Shown here in pieces: positions 1 to 7,995 of a DNA stretch of 64,000 nt; positions within the stretch are counted from its first letter, which is position 1; every line of letters starts with the position of its first letter. Source of the DNA: Algiphilus sp. Its GTDB lineage: Bacteria; Pseudomonadota; Gammaproteobacteria; Nevskiales; Nevskiaceae. Location of the stretch: positions 62,001 to 126,000 of the forward strand of contig NZ_JAGLEJ010000016.1 of the NCBI RefSeq assembly GCF_023145115.1, read 5' to 3'. Both the position numbers and the translations under genes were made by a program. The notes under the pieces are model-generated. The model was not told where the DNA came from, did no database searches, and saw nothing but the letters and a program-made list of their open reading frames with translations.

Positions 1-314
1 TGCTGGGTGAGGGCCGCGAAGCGCCGGGACACGGAGGGCTTCGGCTCATCCGGCGCGGATGCGGCTTCGTCGGCGGACCCGGCGGCATCCGATGCCCCGG
101 CTGCTTCCTTCTCCGCGGCCAGCGCGCGCAGCTCCGCGATCAGGGCCTTGCGCGCGGTCTCGTCCTCGAGCGCATCCGCGATCGTGCTGTAGGCCGGCAC
201 CGAGCCGTCCTGCGCACTGTCGCCGGATTGCGCGTGCGCCGCGAAGGGCGCCAGCAGCGCCGAGAACAGAACGGCGACACCGAGCAACCGGTGCCGCTGC
301 AGCCAGCCGGGCAT
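1..314 (-). CDS. MscS-family mechanosensitive channel, N-terminal fragment
   Basis: The gene enters from the right and runs off the left edge, so only about 104 N-terminal residues are present. They show a signal peptide ending near AAHAQ, then a helix-rich stretch containing TIADALEDETARKALIAEL. Such a stretch is typical of the periplasmic N-terminus of large YbiO-like mechanosensitive channel proteins, which relieve osmotic stress at the inner membrane. The start at 314 is preferred over the ATG at 320, because GGGGAG lies six bases before 314 but abuts 320. The channel domain itself is outside the window, so the family call rests on the N-terminus only. Confidence 0.55.
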   Translation of the reverse strand, partial: MPGWLQRHRLLGVAVLFSALLAPFAAHAQSGDSAQDGSVPAYSTIADALEDETARKALIAELRALAAEKEAAGASDAAGSADEAASAPDEPKPSVSRRFAALTQ

Positions 315-514
315 CAGCATCTCCCCAGGCACTTGCGGGGCGCGCTCCGGGGCACGCCCTCGTGAATGGAACCGCGGAGTCTAAACGCGAGTGAGACGCG
401 CAAAAACCGCTAACCCCCTGCTGTCCAACCTCCGGGGATTTGTTCAGCGGATGTCGCAGTGGCGCCGCCAGGATGGGTGTATCCACCGAGCGCAAACTCT
501 GCGAGCCTCCCCCC

Positions 515-1912
515 ATGCGCGAATCCCCCCGATACCGAAGAATCCCGACGGCAGTGGTGCTGGCGGTGCTGGCCGGTCAGCCTGTCGCGGCCGTCGAATC
601 CGACGACGAGACCGCCCAGGGTGCCGTCCAGGTCGCGACCGAGACCCTCGAGACCGTGGAGACACCGTCGGCGCGCAGCGTGCCCGAAGCGGCTCCCACG
701 ACACCGGATCCGCCCACCCTCGACCAGGCGCTGGACGCCATGACGCGCAGCGCGCGCTCGGGTCCGGTCGCTGCCTTCGAGATCCTCGAAGGCAGCATCC
801 CGCCGGGCGAGACGCTTCAGGTGCCGTGGTACGCCAGCGATTCCTTCACCGGCCTCGCCGAACCGACGCCGGTGCTGGTCGCGCACGGCACCGAGCCGGG
901 GCCGACGCTGTGCCTGACCGCGGCGGTGCACGGCGACGAGCTCAACGGCATCGAGATGGTCCGCCAGCTGCTCTATGACGTCGATCCGCGCGGCATGCGC
1001 GGCACGCTCATCGGCGTGCCCATCGTCAACCTGTTCGGCTTCCGGCAGGGCTCGCGCTATCTCCCGGACCGGCGCGATCTCAACCGCCACTTCCCGGGGG
1101 ACCCGGACGGCAGCGCCGCGTCGCGCATCGCGCACTCGATGTTCGAGAACATCGTGCGCCACTGCGATGCGCTGGTGGACCTGCACACCGGTTCCTTCCA
1201 CCGCACCAACCTGCCGCAGTTGCGGGCGGACCTGTCGAAACCCGACGTCGCCGAGCTGACCCGCGGCTTCGGCGCCACCGTGGTGCTCAACAGCGTGCCG
1301 CCCGAGGGCACCCTTCGCGAAGCCGCAACGCGCGCCGGCGCGCCCACGGTGACGCTCGAGGCCGGCGAGCCGATGCGCTTCCAGCGGGAACAGGTCGAGC
1401 ACGGCGTGCGTGCGCTGCGCAGCCTGCTCAGCCACCTCGACATGGTGCCGCGCTTCACCCTCTGGGGCGAACCACAGCCGGTGTACTACGAGTCGCACTG
1501 GGTGCGCGCCGACGACGGCGGCATCCTCACCAGCCGGGTGGACATCGGTCAGGAAGTGTCCGAGGGCGAGCTGCTCGGCAACGTCACCGACCCCATCACC
1601 AACCGTCGCGTCCAGATCCGCTCGCCGTACACCGGCCGCGTCATCGGCATGGCGCTCAATCAGGCGGTGATCCCGGGCTTCGCGGCCTACCATATCGGTG
1701 TGCAGCGGCGGGAGGCGCCCGCCACCGAAGCGGAACCGGCCGCGGATGCCGCGACCGAGGCGGGCGCACCCGCGCCGGACGCGCCGACCCCGCCGGATGC
1801 GGCACCGGAGGCCGTGATCGCCCCGGACAGCCTGCCGGATGCGGCGCCGGCGCCGTCACCGGCCGAGACCGAGAATCAGCCGGACCCGGACAACCCGGAA
1901 CGACCGGATTGA
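515..1912 (+). CDS. Exported succinylglutamate desuccinylase/aspartoacylase-family zinc deacylase
   Basis: This 465-residue protein begins MRESPRYRR followed by a signal peptide (TAVVLAVLAGQPVAA), so it is probably periplasmic. The catalytic domain carries AVHGDELNG, giving the zinc ligands His and Glu, and later DLHTGS, giving the third His ligand; this is the arrangement of the AstE/AspA (M14-like) family that cleaves amide bonds of acylated amino acids. The C-terminal 70 residues are a low-complexity Ala/Pro/Glu/Asp tail. The start at 515 puts the signal peptide at the terminus; upstream in-frame starts would add an unlikely extension. The substrate cannot be read from sequence. Confidence 0.82.
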   Translation: MRESPRYRRIPTAVVLAVLAGQPVAAVESDDETAQGAVQVATETLETVETPSARSVPEAAPTTPDPPTLDQALDAMTRSARSGPVAAFEILEGSIPPGETLQVPWYASDSFTGLAEPTPVLVAHGTEPGPTLCLTAAVHGDELNGIEMVRQLLYDVDPRGMRGTLIGVPIVNLFGFRQGSRYLPDRRDLNRHFPGDPDGSAASRIAHSMFENIVRHCDALVDLHTGSFHRTNLPQLRADLSKPDVAELTRGFGATVVLNSVPPEGTLREAATRAGAPTVTLEAGEPMRFQREQVEHGVRALRSLLSHLDMVPRFTLWGEPQPVYYESHWVRADDGGILTSRVDIGQEVSEGELLGNVTDPITNRRVQIRSPYTGRVIGMALNQAVIPGFAAYHIGVQRREAPATEAEPAADAATEAGAPAPDAPTPPDAAPEAVIAPDSLPDAAPAPSPAETENQPDPDNPERPD

Positions 1913-1994
1913 CGCCGGTGCCGGGCCGCAATGGCAACGCCGCCGCCAAGCTGCGACGATCACGACCGGAGCGGCTCGGACACGGAGATACAGC

Positions 1995-2696
1995 ATGACG
2001 AACGGCAGGAGCGCAGCGGCCATCATGGGCCTGCTGGTGGCGGTGGGACTGGCCCTCGCCGGCTGGTTCGTGGCGCAGGCAGCTACCACGTTGCGGGGTG
2101 CCGACCGCGTGGTCGAGGTCAAGGGCCTCGCGGAGCGCGAAGTGCCCGCCGATCTCGCGCTGTGGTCACTGGCCTACACCACCACGGCCGATGATCTGGA
2201 AACGCTGCAGCAGCGTCTGCGTGCCGACGGCGACGCCATCACCGGCTTTCTGCGCGGCCGCGGATTCACCGCCGGGCAGATCACGCGCGCTCCGCCCAAC
2301 ATCAACGATCGCCAGGGCTACGGGCAGCAGGATGCCGAGCGCTATCAGGCGCAGGCGGTCGTGCTGCTGCGCAGCGAGGACGTCGACGCGGTGCGCGAGG
2401 CCCAGCAGGACAGCCAGGAGCTGGTCGCCGCCGGCGTCTCGCTGAACCGCAACTACGAGTACCCCACCGAGTACCTGTTCACGTCGCTCAACGCCATCAA
2501 GCCGGAAATGATCGCCGAGGCCACGCGCAGCGCCCGCGACGCCGCCGAGCAGTTCGCCGAGGATTCCGGCGCCGAGGTCGGCGGCATCCGCCGGGCGCGG
2601 CAGGGCTACTTCTCGATCGAGGATCGCGACCGCCTGTCGCCGCACATCAAGCGTGTGCGCGTGGTGACGACCGTGGAGTTCTTCCTGAAGGACTGA
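1995..2696 (+). CDS. SIMPL (DUF541, YggE-like) domain protein
   Basis: A 233-residue protein with one N-terminal membrane segment (residues about 10-30, AAIMGLLVAVGLALAGWFVA) that acts as signal anchor or signal peptide. The rest matches the SIMPL/DUF541 family: VEVKGLAEREVPADLALWSL near the start, the central NINDRQGYGQQ region, and VVTTVEFFLKD at the end. Relatives such as E. coli YggE are periplasmic or membrane-tethered and linked to oxidative stress tolerance, but no enzymatic reaction is established. It lies 82 bases after the zinc deacylase on the same strand, so co-transcription is possible. Confidence 0.85.
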   Translation: MTNGRSAAAIMGLLVAVGLALAGWFVAQAATTLRGADRVVEVKGLAEREVPADLALWSLAYTTTADDLETLQQRLRADGDAITGFLRGRGFTAGQITRAPPNINDRQGYGQQDAERYQAQAVVLLRSEDVDAVREAQQDSQELVAAGVSLNRNYEYPTEYLFTSLNAIKPEMIAEATRSARDAAEQFAEDSGAEVGGIRRARQGYFSIEDRDRLSPHIKRVRVVTTVEFFLKD

Positions 2697-2766
2697 CGCG
2701 CTCGGCGGAGCCGGGCCGTGCATGGACGGAGAGCGTGTCGCCGCGGCGGCACCGGCTCCGACCGGA

Positions 2767-3336
2767 CTACGCGCCGATGTCGTCGTCGGCTTCCTGACCC
2801 TCGTGCTTCTCGACCGGCGAGTCCATGTCGCAGTCGGCGCCGTTGAGGAAGGTGCGGGTCACGTCGATGACGCCGAGATGCTGGATGGTCCGGCGACCGA
2901 TGAGCACCGGATAGATCATGTCGCTGCGATCCTCGAGACTGAACTGCTCCTCGTGGACGACCGATCCGAAGCAGACCTCCATGAGCACGACCGGGCGGCG
3001 CTCCTCGCCGCCGGCACCGCGGATGATGACGTTGCGGTACACCGGGCGCTCGAAGGTCTCGCGCTTGTCGCTGCCGTCGCGCTCGTCCTCGACCGCTACC
3101 TCGAAGCGCACCCATTCGTCACCGTCGCGCTCGAAGCGCTCGATGTCGGTGGCGTGCATCGACGAGGTCAGCGCACCAGTATCGAGCTTGGCCTTGATCT
3201 CGGCGTCCATCGCCATGATGCGGCTCTTCTCGACCCAGCCGTAGACGTGGGCGATCTCGTCGTTGGCCTGGAGCGGCGGGACGGCAACAATGCTGGCGGC
3301 GAGCGCGACAAGCGCGGGCGCGGCGGCGCGGATCAT
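2767..3336 (-). CDS. Exported RimK/LysX-type putative ATP-dependent zinc protease (retropepsin-like fold)
   Basis: A 189-residue protein with a signal peptide (ALVALAASIVAVPPLQA). It contains KLDTGALTSSMHA, which has the Asp-Thr-Gly of retropepsin-like aspartic proteases, and PVLIGRRTIQHLGVIDVTRTF near the end; both are hallmarks of the Zn_protease family (PF05618), annotated as ATP-dependent zinc proteases and often found near RimK-type ligases. No RimK is adjacent here and the signal peptide implies a periplasmic role. The start at 3336 is chosen for the signal peptide. Actual proteolysis has not been shown for most of this family. Confidence 0.75.
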   Translation of the reverse strand: MIRAAAPALVALAASIVAVPPLQANDEIAHVYGWVEKSRIMAMDAEIKAKLDTGALTSSMHATDIERFERDGDEWVRFEVAVEDERDGSDKRETFERPVYRNVIIRGAGGEERRPVVLMEVCFGSVVHEEQFSLEDRSDMIYPVLIGRRTIQHLGVIDVTRTFLNGADCDMDSPVEKHEGQEADDDIGA

Positions 3337-3428
3337 GCGGTTCTCCCATTGCGAATGACGGGGCAAGGCTGCCGCCCCGGCCCTGAATGCCAGCCTACCC
3401 GCGCCGGCCTGTCCGCTCCACCGGCACG

Positions 3429-4460
3429 CTAGCGCAGCGCGACCTGGGCCTGCACCAGAACGGCATCGTCGCGGAATCCGCCGAGGCCGGTGTAGGCCTC
3501 GCCGTCGCCGCTCTCCAGGACCGCGTTGATCTGCAGCCGCAGCACCACCGGGCCGCGCATCGGCGGATGCACCGTCACGCCCAGGTAGGTATTCCCGAGG
3601 TTGCTGTCGCCGCCGGTCGCGGGCTCGCTGCGCCCCGCATAGTGGCGCGCCACCAGGGTCCAGCGCTGCGACAGCCGGTAGTCGGCGTGGCCGTAGACGA
3701 CGCGCTCGTCGCGGCCGTCGATGCCGCGGATATCGCTGCCGTCGATCCATTCGGCCTTGAGGGTGAGCGGCCCGCGCGTGAAGCGCAGCCCCGCGTCGAG
3801 CACACGGTAGTCCTCGGTCCCGGGACCACCGGCGGCCTCGCTGGTGCCATAGGCGATCTCGGCGTGCAGGGCCTCGACACCGTCCCAGTGCAGACGCCCG
3901 GCATAGGCGTTGTCCTCGCCTTCCTGGGCCGTGGTGTGAGTGGTGGCGCCGGAGCGGCCGGCGGGATTGAAGGCACCGGCATCCACGCCGAATCCGCCCG
4001 GCAGACCGCGGCCGCTGACCATGGCGCCGGGGTCGCGCTCCAGCACCAGCGGCTTCTCCATGCCGCGCTTGGTGATGTCCAGGCGATGGCCGGGCGTGTT
4101 GAAGTCCATGCCCAGCGGCGTCTTGAACTGGCCGACGCGCAGCAGCCAGCGCGAATGGAAGCGCCAGTCGCCGTAGACATCCTTGATGACGTTGGTGAGG
4201 GTGCCCGGCGTGCGGTCGCCGGCGTCGGGCACGTTGAAGTCGAGCACCAGTCCGCCACCGAAGTCGCCCGCGCTGAACCGCGCCCCGGCACGGACACGGT
4301 CGGCACCGAAGTCGATGCCGCCGTCGCCGCGCTGCTCCATGGTGAGCTGGGCGAAGCCCATCGGCTTCCAGCCGGCGTCGTCGGTACCGTGCGCGGCGGT
4401 TGCCGCCAGCGCCATGGCCACGCCCGCGCCGAGCGCTCTCGCGCTGTCGCGTCCCGTCAT
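3429..4460 (-). CDS. Phosphate-selective porin O/P-like outer-membrane porin
   Basis: A 343-residue protein with a signal peptide (LGAGVAMALAATAAHG) and alternating hydrophobic/polar strands ending in VQAQVALR. The segment RVGQFKTPLGMDF and the following turn resemble OprO/OprP-type porins, whose barrel holds an anion-selective channel. GGGGGA precedes the ATG at 4460 by five bases. Phosphate specificity cannot be judged without alignment; a general anion porin is equally possible. It stands 31 bases downstream of purT on the same strand and may be read with it. Confidence 0.72.
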   Translation of the reverse strand: MTGRDSARALGAGVAMALAATAAHGTDDAGWKPMGFAQLTMEQRGDGGIDFGADRVRAGARFSAGDFGGGLVLDFNVPDAGDRTPGTLTNVIKDVYGDWRFHSRWLLRVGQFKTPLGMDFNTPGHRLDITKRGMEKPLVLERDPGAMVSGRGLPGGFGVDAGAFNPAGRSGATTHTTAQEGEDNAYAGRLHWDGVEALHAEIAYGTSEAAGGPGTEDYRVLDAGLRFTRGPLTLKAEWIDGSDIRGIDGRDERVVYGHADYRLSQRWTLVARHYAGRSEPATGGDSNLGNTYLGVTVHPPMRGPVVLRLQINAVLESGDGEAYTGLGGFRDDAVLVQAQVALR

Positions 4461-4491
4461 CGCGTTCCCCCGCTGCTGCGAATGTCGCGGA

Positions 4492-5679
4492 TCAGTCTGC
4501 CAAAGCGATGCAGGCCGCCGCCGCGGTGGCACGCTCGCGTGCAAGCTCGACGCTGTCGGCCAGCGCCAGGGTCACGCCCATGCGCCGCCGCCCCCCGCCG
4601 AGACCGGGCTTGCCGAACAGTCGCAGGTGCACATCGGGATGGGCCAGTGCCTCGCCGATGCCGGTGAAGCGCGGTGCCTCGTCGTCGCCCTCGAACACCA
4701 GCGCGCACGACGCAGCGGCACCGTAGTGGCGCACGTCCGGGACCGGCAGACCGAGGATGGCGCGTGCGTGCAGCGCGAACTCGGAGAGGTCCTGGCTGAT
4801 CAGCGTGACCAGTCCGGTGTCGTGCGGACGCGGGGAGACCTCGGAGAACAGCACCTCGTCGCCGCGCACGAACAGCTCGACCCCGAAGATGCCGTAGCCG
4901 CCCAGACTGTCGGTGACCGCGGTCGCGATCTCGCGGGCGCGCGCCAGGGCGGTATCGCTCATCGGCTGCGGCTGCCACGACTCGCGGTAGTCGCCGTCCA
5001 CCTGGCGGTGCCCGATGGGCGCGCAGAAGCGGGTGCCGGAGGCCGCCCGCACCGTGAGCAGCGTGATCTCGTAGTCGAACGGTACGAAGCCCTCGACGAT
5101 GCAGCGGCCGGCGCCGGCGCGCCCGCCGGCCTGCGCGTACGCCCACGCGGCGTCGATATCCGCCTCGCTGCGGATGGTGGACTGGCCCTTGCCGGAGCTG
5201 CTCATCACCGGCTTGACGACGCAGGGCAGACCGACCGCCGCCACCGCATCGCGGCAGGCGGCAAGATCGTCGACGAATCGGTAGGGCGAGGTCGGCAGGC
5301 CGAGGTCCTCGGCGGCCAGACGGCGGATGCCCTCGCGATCCATGGTCAGCCGCGCCGCGCGCGCGGTGGGCACCACGCGCCAGCCCTCGGCCTCCAGCGC
5401 CAGCAGGGTCTCGGTGTGGATGGCCTCGATCTCGGGCACGATCAGCGCCGGCCGCTCGCGTTCCACGACCTCGCGCAGACGCGCTCCGTCCAGCATCGGG
5501 AAGACATGGCTGCGATGCGCCACCTGCATGGCAGGTGCATCGGCGTAACGATCGCAGGCCACGACCTCGACGCCCAGCCGCTGCAGCTCGATGGCGACCT
5601 CCTTGCCCAGCTCGCCGCTGCCCAGCAGCAGCACGCGGGTGGCGTCGGCGCTCAGCGGGGTTCCGATGGTGGTGGTCAC
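4492..5679 (-). CDS. purT: Formate-dependent phosphoribosylglycinamide formyltransferase (GAR transformylase 2)
   Basis: A 395-residue ATP-grasp enzyme of the usual PurT length. It begins with the nucleotide-binding motif VLLLGSGELGKEVAIELQRLG and carries VVKPVMSSSGKGQS, the ATP-grasp loop, at about residues 155-168. VELFVRGDEVLFSEVSPRPHDTG contributes metal-binding residues, and FGKPGLGGGRRRMGV lies near the end. It makes formyl-GAR from GAR, formate and ATP in purine synthesis, bypassing the folate-dependent PurN. It is cytosolic. It runs divergently from pyk with 126 bases between the two starts. Confidence 0.96.
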   Translation of the reverse strand: MTTTIGTPLSADATRVLLLGSGELGKEVAIELQRLGVEVVACDRYADAPAMQVAHRSHVFPMLDGARLREVVERERPALIVPEIEAIHTETLLALEAEGWRVVPTARAARLTMDREGIRRLAAEDLGLPTSPYRFVDDLAACRDAVAAVGLPCVVKPVMSSSGKGQSTIRSEADIDAAWAYAQAGGRAGAGRCIVEGFVPFDYEITLLTVRAASGTRFCAPIGHRQVDGDYRESWQPQPMSDTALARAREIATAVTDSLGGYGIFGVELFVRGDEVLFSEVSPRPHDTGLVTLISQDLSEFALHARAILGLPVPDVRHYGAAASCALVFEGDDEAPRFTGIGEALAHPDVHLRLFGKPGLGGGRRRMGVTLALADSVELARERATAAAACIALAD

Positions 5680-5805
5680 TGGCAGGCTTCTCCCTCGTGC
5701 GATGGTGGCGGCGTGCGCGAGAGATTGGCACAGATGCCCCGGAGCAGGGGCTTCCCGGGCGGGGCTTCACGCAGTCGCAAGCGCTGCCGGCGTAAAGTAG
5801 CGCCC

Positions 5806-7242
5806 ATGCAGAACGACCCGCGCCGCCACACCCGCATACTCGCCACCCTCGGCCCCGCCACCGACGATCCCGACGCCCTCATGGCGCTGCTGCGCGCCGG
5901 CGTGGATGCGGTACGCATCAACTACTCGCACGGCACCCAGGACGATCAGGCGCGCCGCATCGCGCAGGTGCGCGAAGCCGCCGCCGAGCTGCAGCGCGAC
6001 ATCGGCATCCTCGCCGACCTGCAGGGCCCCAAGATCCGCGTCGAGCGCTTCCGCGACGGCCCGGTGACCCTCGAGCGCGGCGCGCGCTTCGTGCTCGATA
6101 CCGCGCATCCGGCCGATGCCGGCGACGTGACCATCGTCGGCTGCGCGTACCGGGACCTGCCCGACGACGTCGCGCCCGGTGACGCGCTGCTGCTCAACGA
6201 CGGCGCCATCCGGCTGACCGTGACGCGCGTGGATGGCACCCGCATCGAGACCGAAGTGGTGATCGGGGGCGTGCTCTCAGACCGCAAGGGCATCAACAAG
6301 GCCGGCGGCGGCCTCTCCGCGGCCGCGCTCACCGACAAGGACCTCGCCGATCTCGCGCACGCGGCCGCACTGGAAGTCGATTTCGTGGCGGTGTCCTTCC
6401 CGCGCAACGGCGAGGACATGCGCGAGGCGCGCAAGCTGCTCGACGCCGCCGGCAGCCGTGCCGCGCTGGTCGCCAAGATCGAGCGCGCCGAAGCGCTGCT
6501 GGCGCTGGACAGCATCATCGAGGCCTCCGACGCGCTGATGATCGCGCGCGGCGACCTGGGCGTGGAGATCGGCGACGCCGAGCTACCGGGCTGGCAGAAG
6601 CGCATCACGCGCGCGGCGCGCGAGGACAACCGCATGGTGATCACCGCGACGCAGATGATGGAGTCGATGATCACCAGCCCGATCCCGACCCGCGCCGAGG
6701 TACTCGACGTGGCCAACGCGGTCATGGACGGCACCGACGCCGTCATGCTGTCGGCGGAGACCGCGGCCGGCAAGCATCCGGCGCGCGTCGTGGAGGCGAT
6801 GGCGCGCGTGTGCCGTGGCGCCGAGGCCGCCATGCCCGAGCCGCGCAACCGCGAACGCATGTCGCGCCATTTCGTGCGCACCGACGAGGCGATCGCGATG
6901 GCCACCATCTGGACCGCGCAGCACATGAACGCGCAGGCCATCGTCGCGCTCACCGAATCCGGCGCCACCGCGCTGATGATGTCGCGCAGCGATACCGGCA
7001 TCCCCATCTTCGCGCTCACCCAGCACGAAGCCACGCGCCGGCGCATGACGCTGTGCCGCGGCGTCTATCCACTGGCCTTCACGCCCACCGACCTGGAGAG
7101 CATCAAGCCGGCGCAGGAGGCGGTCGACATGCTGAAGGCGCTGGGCAGTCTGCGGGCCGGCGATCGCGCACTGATCACCAAGGGCGACTTCGACGGACCG
7201 GGCGGGACCAACACCATGAAGATCGTCAGCGTCGAGGACTGA
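5806..7242 (+). CDS. pyk: Pyruvate kinase
   Basis: A 478-residue protein that fits bacterial pyruvate kinase. RILATLGPATDD opens the barrel and AGVDAVRINYSHG follows. VAKIERAEALLALDSII supplies the catalytic Lys, MIARGDLGVEIG the metal site, and ATQMMESMITSPIPTRAEV the signature helix region. The C-terminal domain contains VALTESGATALMMS. It converts phosphoenolpyruvate and ADP to pyruvate and ATP. Its stop codon overlaps the next start by one base (TGATG), so the following phosphodiesterase is translationally coupled. The ribosome site is weak. Confidence 0.97.
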   Translation: MQNDPRRHTRILATLGPATDDPDALMALLRAGVDAVRINYSHGTQDDQARRIAQVREAAAELQRDIGILADLQGPKIRVERFRDGPVTLERGARFVLDTAHPADAGDVTIVGCAYRDLPDDVAPGDALLLNDGAIRLTVTRVDGTRIETEVVIGGVLSDRKGINKAGGGLSAAALTDKDLADLAHAAALEVDFVAVSFPRNGEDMREARKLLDAAGSRAALVAKIERAEALLALDSIIEASDALMIARGDLGVEIGDAELPGWQKRITRAAREDNRMVITATQMMESMITSPIPTRAEVLDVANAVMDGTDAVMLSAETAAGKHPARVVEAMARVCRGAEAAMPEPRNRERMSRHFVRTDEAIAMATIWTAQHMNAQAIVALTESGATALMMSRSDTGIPIFALTQHEATRRRMTLCRGVYPLAFTPTDLESIKPAQEAVDMLKALGSLRAGDRALITKGDFDGPGGTNTMKIVSVED

Positions 7243-7952
7243 TGCGCCGGCCGGCTCTCGACGGCTTCACGATCTTCGGCCACCGCGGCGCGGCGGGCAG
7301 CGCGCCCGAGAACACGCTGGCCGGTTTCGACGCCGCGCTCGGTCACGGTGCACGCTGGATCGAGCTCGACGTGCAGGCCCACCCGGAAGCACTGATCGTG
7401 TTCCACGACGATCGGCTGGAGCGCCGCACCGACGGATCGGGCGCACTGCTCGAAACTCCGCTGGCCGCGCTGCGGGCGCTGGACGCCGGGGACGGCACGG
7501 CCATCCCGACCCTGGAGGAAGTGCTCGACCATCTGCGCGGTCGTGCCGCGCTCAACATCGAGCTCAAGGGTGGTCGGGCGGTCGGCGAACGCACCGCAGC
7601 GGCGCTGGATGCGGCGCTCGCCGGCGGCTGGCGCGCCGCCGACCTGCTGGTGTCGAGCTTCGATCACGCCGCGCTGGCGGCGTTCCGGGCCGCGCTGCCG
7701 CAGGTGCCGGTGGCGCCCCTGTTCGCCGAGGATGCCGGGCCGGCCATCGCCACGGCGCAGCGTTTCGACACCGACGTGGTGCATCTGGCGCGCGACCTGG
7801 CCACCGCCGAGATGATGGCAGCGCTCGACGCCGCCGGACTGCGCGCGCACGTCTACACCGTGAATGATCCGGAAGAGGCCGAACGGCTGCGGAAGCTCGG
7901 CGCCGCGGGAATTTTCACGGATCATCCCGGTCGATTTATGCTGCACACCTAA
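7242..7952 (+). CDS. ugpQ: Glycerophosphodiester phosphodiesterase
   Basis: A 236-residue cytosolic-type enzyme of the GDPD family. FGHRGAAGSAPENTLAGF holds the catalytic His and metal ligand Glu, IELDVQ and VFHDDRLERRTDGSG give further active-site residues, and AHVYTVNDPEEAERL plus GIFTDHP close the TIM barrel. It hydrolyses glycerophosphodiesters to glycerol 3-phosphate and an alcohol, recycling phospholipid head groups. There is no signal peptide, which fits UgpQ rather than periplasmic GlpQ. It is coupled to pyk by a one-base overlap and lies directly before the polyphosphate kinase promoter. Confidence 0.92.
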   Translation: MRRPALDGFTIFGHRGAAGSAPENTLAGFDAALGHGARWIELDVQAHPEALIVFHDDRLERRTDGSGALLETPLAALRALDAGDGTAIPTLEEVLDHLRGRAALNIELKGGRAVGERTAAALDAALAGGWRAADLLVSSFDHAALAAFRAALPQVPVAPLFAEDAGPAIATAQRFDTDVVHLARDLATAEMMAALDAAGLRAHVYTVNDPEEAERLRKLGAAGIFTDHPGRFMLHT

Positions 7953-7953
7953 C

Positions 7954-7971
7954 CGGTCACGAGCGCGTCAT
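7954..7971 (+). promoter_or_regulatory. Probable PhoB-binding Pho box upstream of ppk1
   Basis: Two seven-base half sites, CGGTCAC (7954-7960) and GCGTCAT (7965-7971), are separated by four bases. Each has the GTCA core in the register of the Pho box (consensus CTGTCAT-N4-CTGTCAC). An A/T-rich CAATAA lies about where a -10 element would sit beyond the box. The site is 25 bases before the ppk1 start. The pattern is seen directly; PhoB binding is inferred. Confidence 0.55.
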
Positions 7972-7995
7972 ACAGTCGCGCTGCAATAAGGCGCC

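Noticed and set aside
4183..5800. A very long open frame on the plus strand running antisense through purT into pyk
   Set aside because: It is the in-frame upstream extension of pyk through a GC-rich antisense region. The purT protein on the other strand has all family motifs, and pyk has a normal start at 5806.
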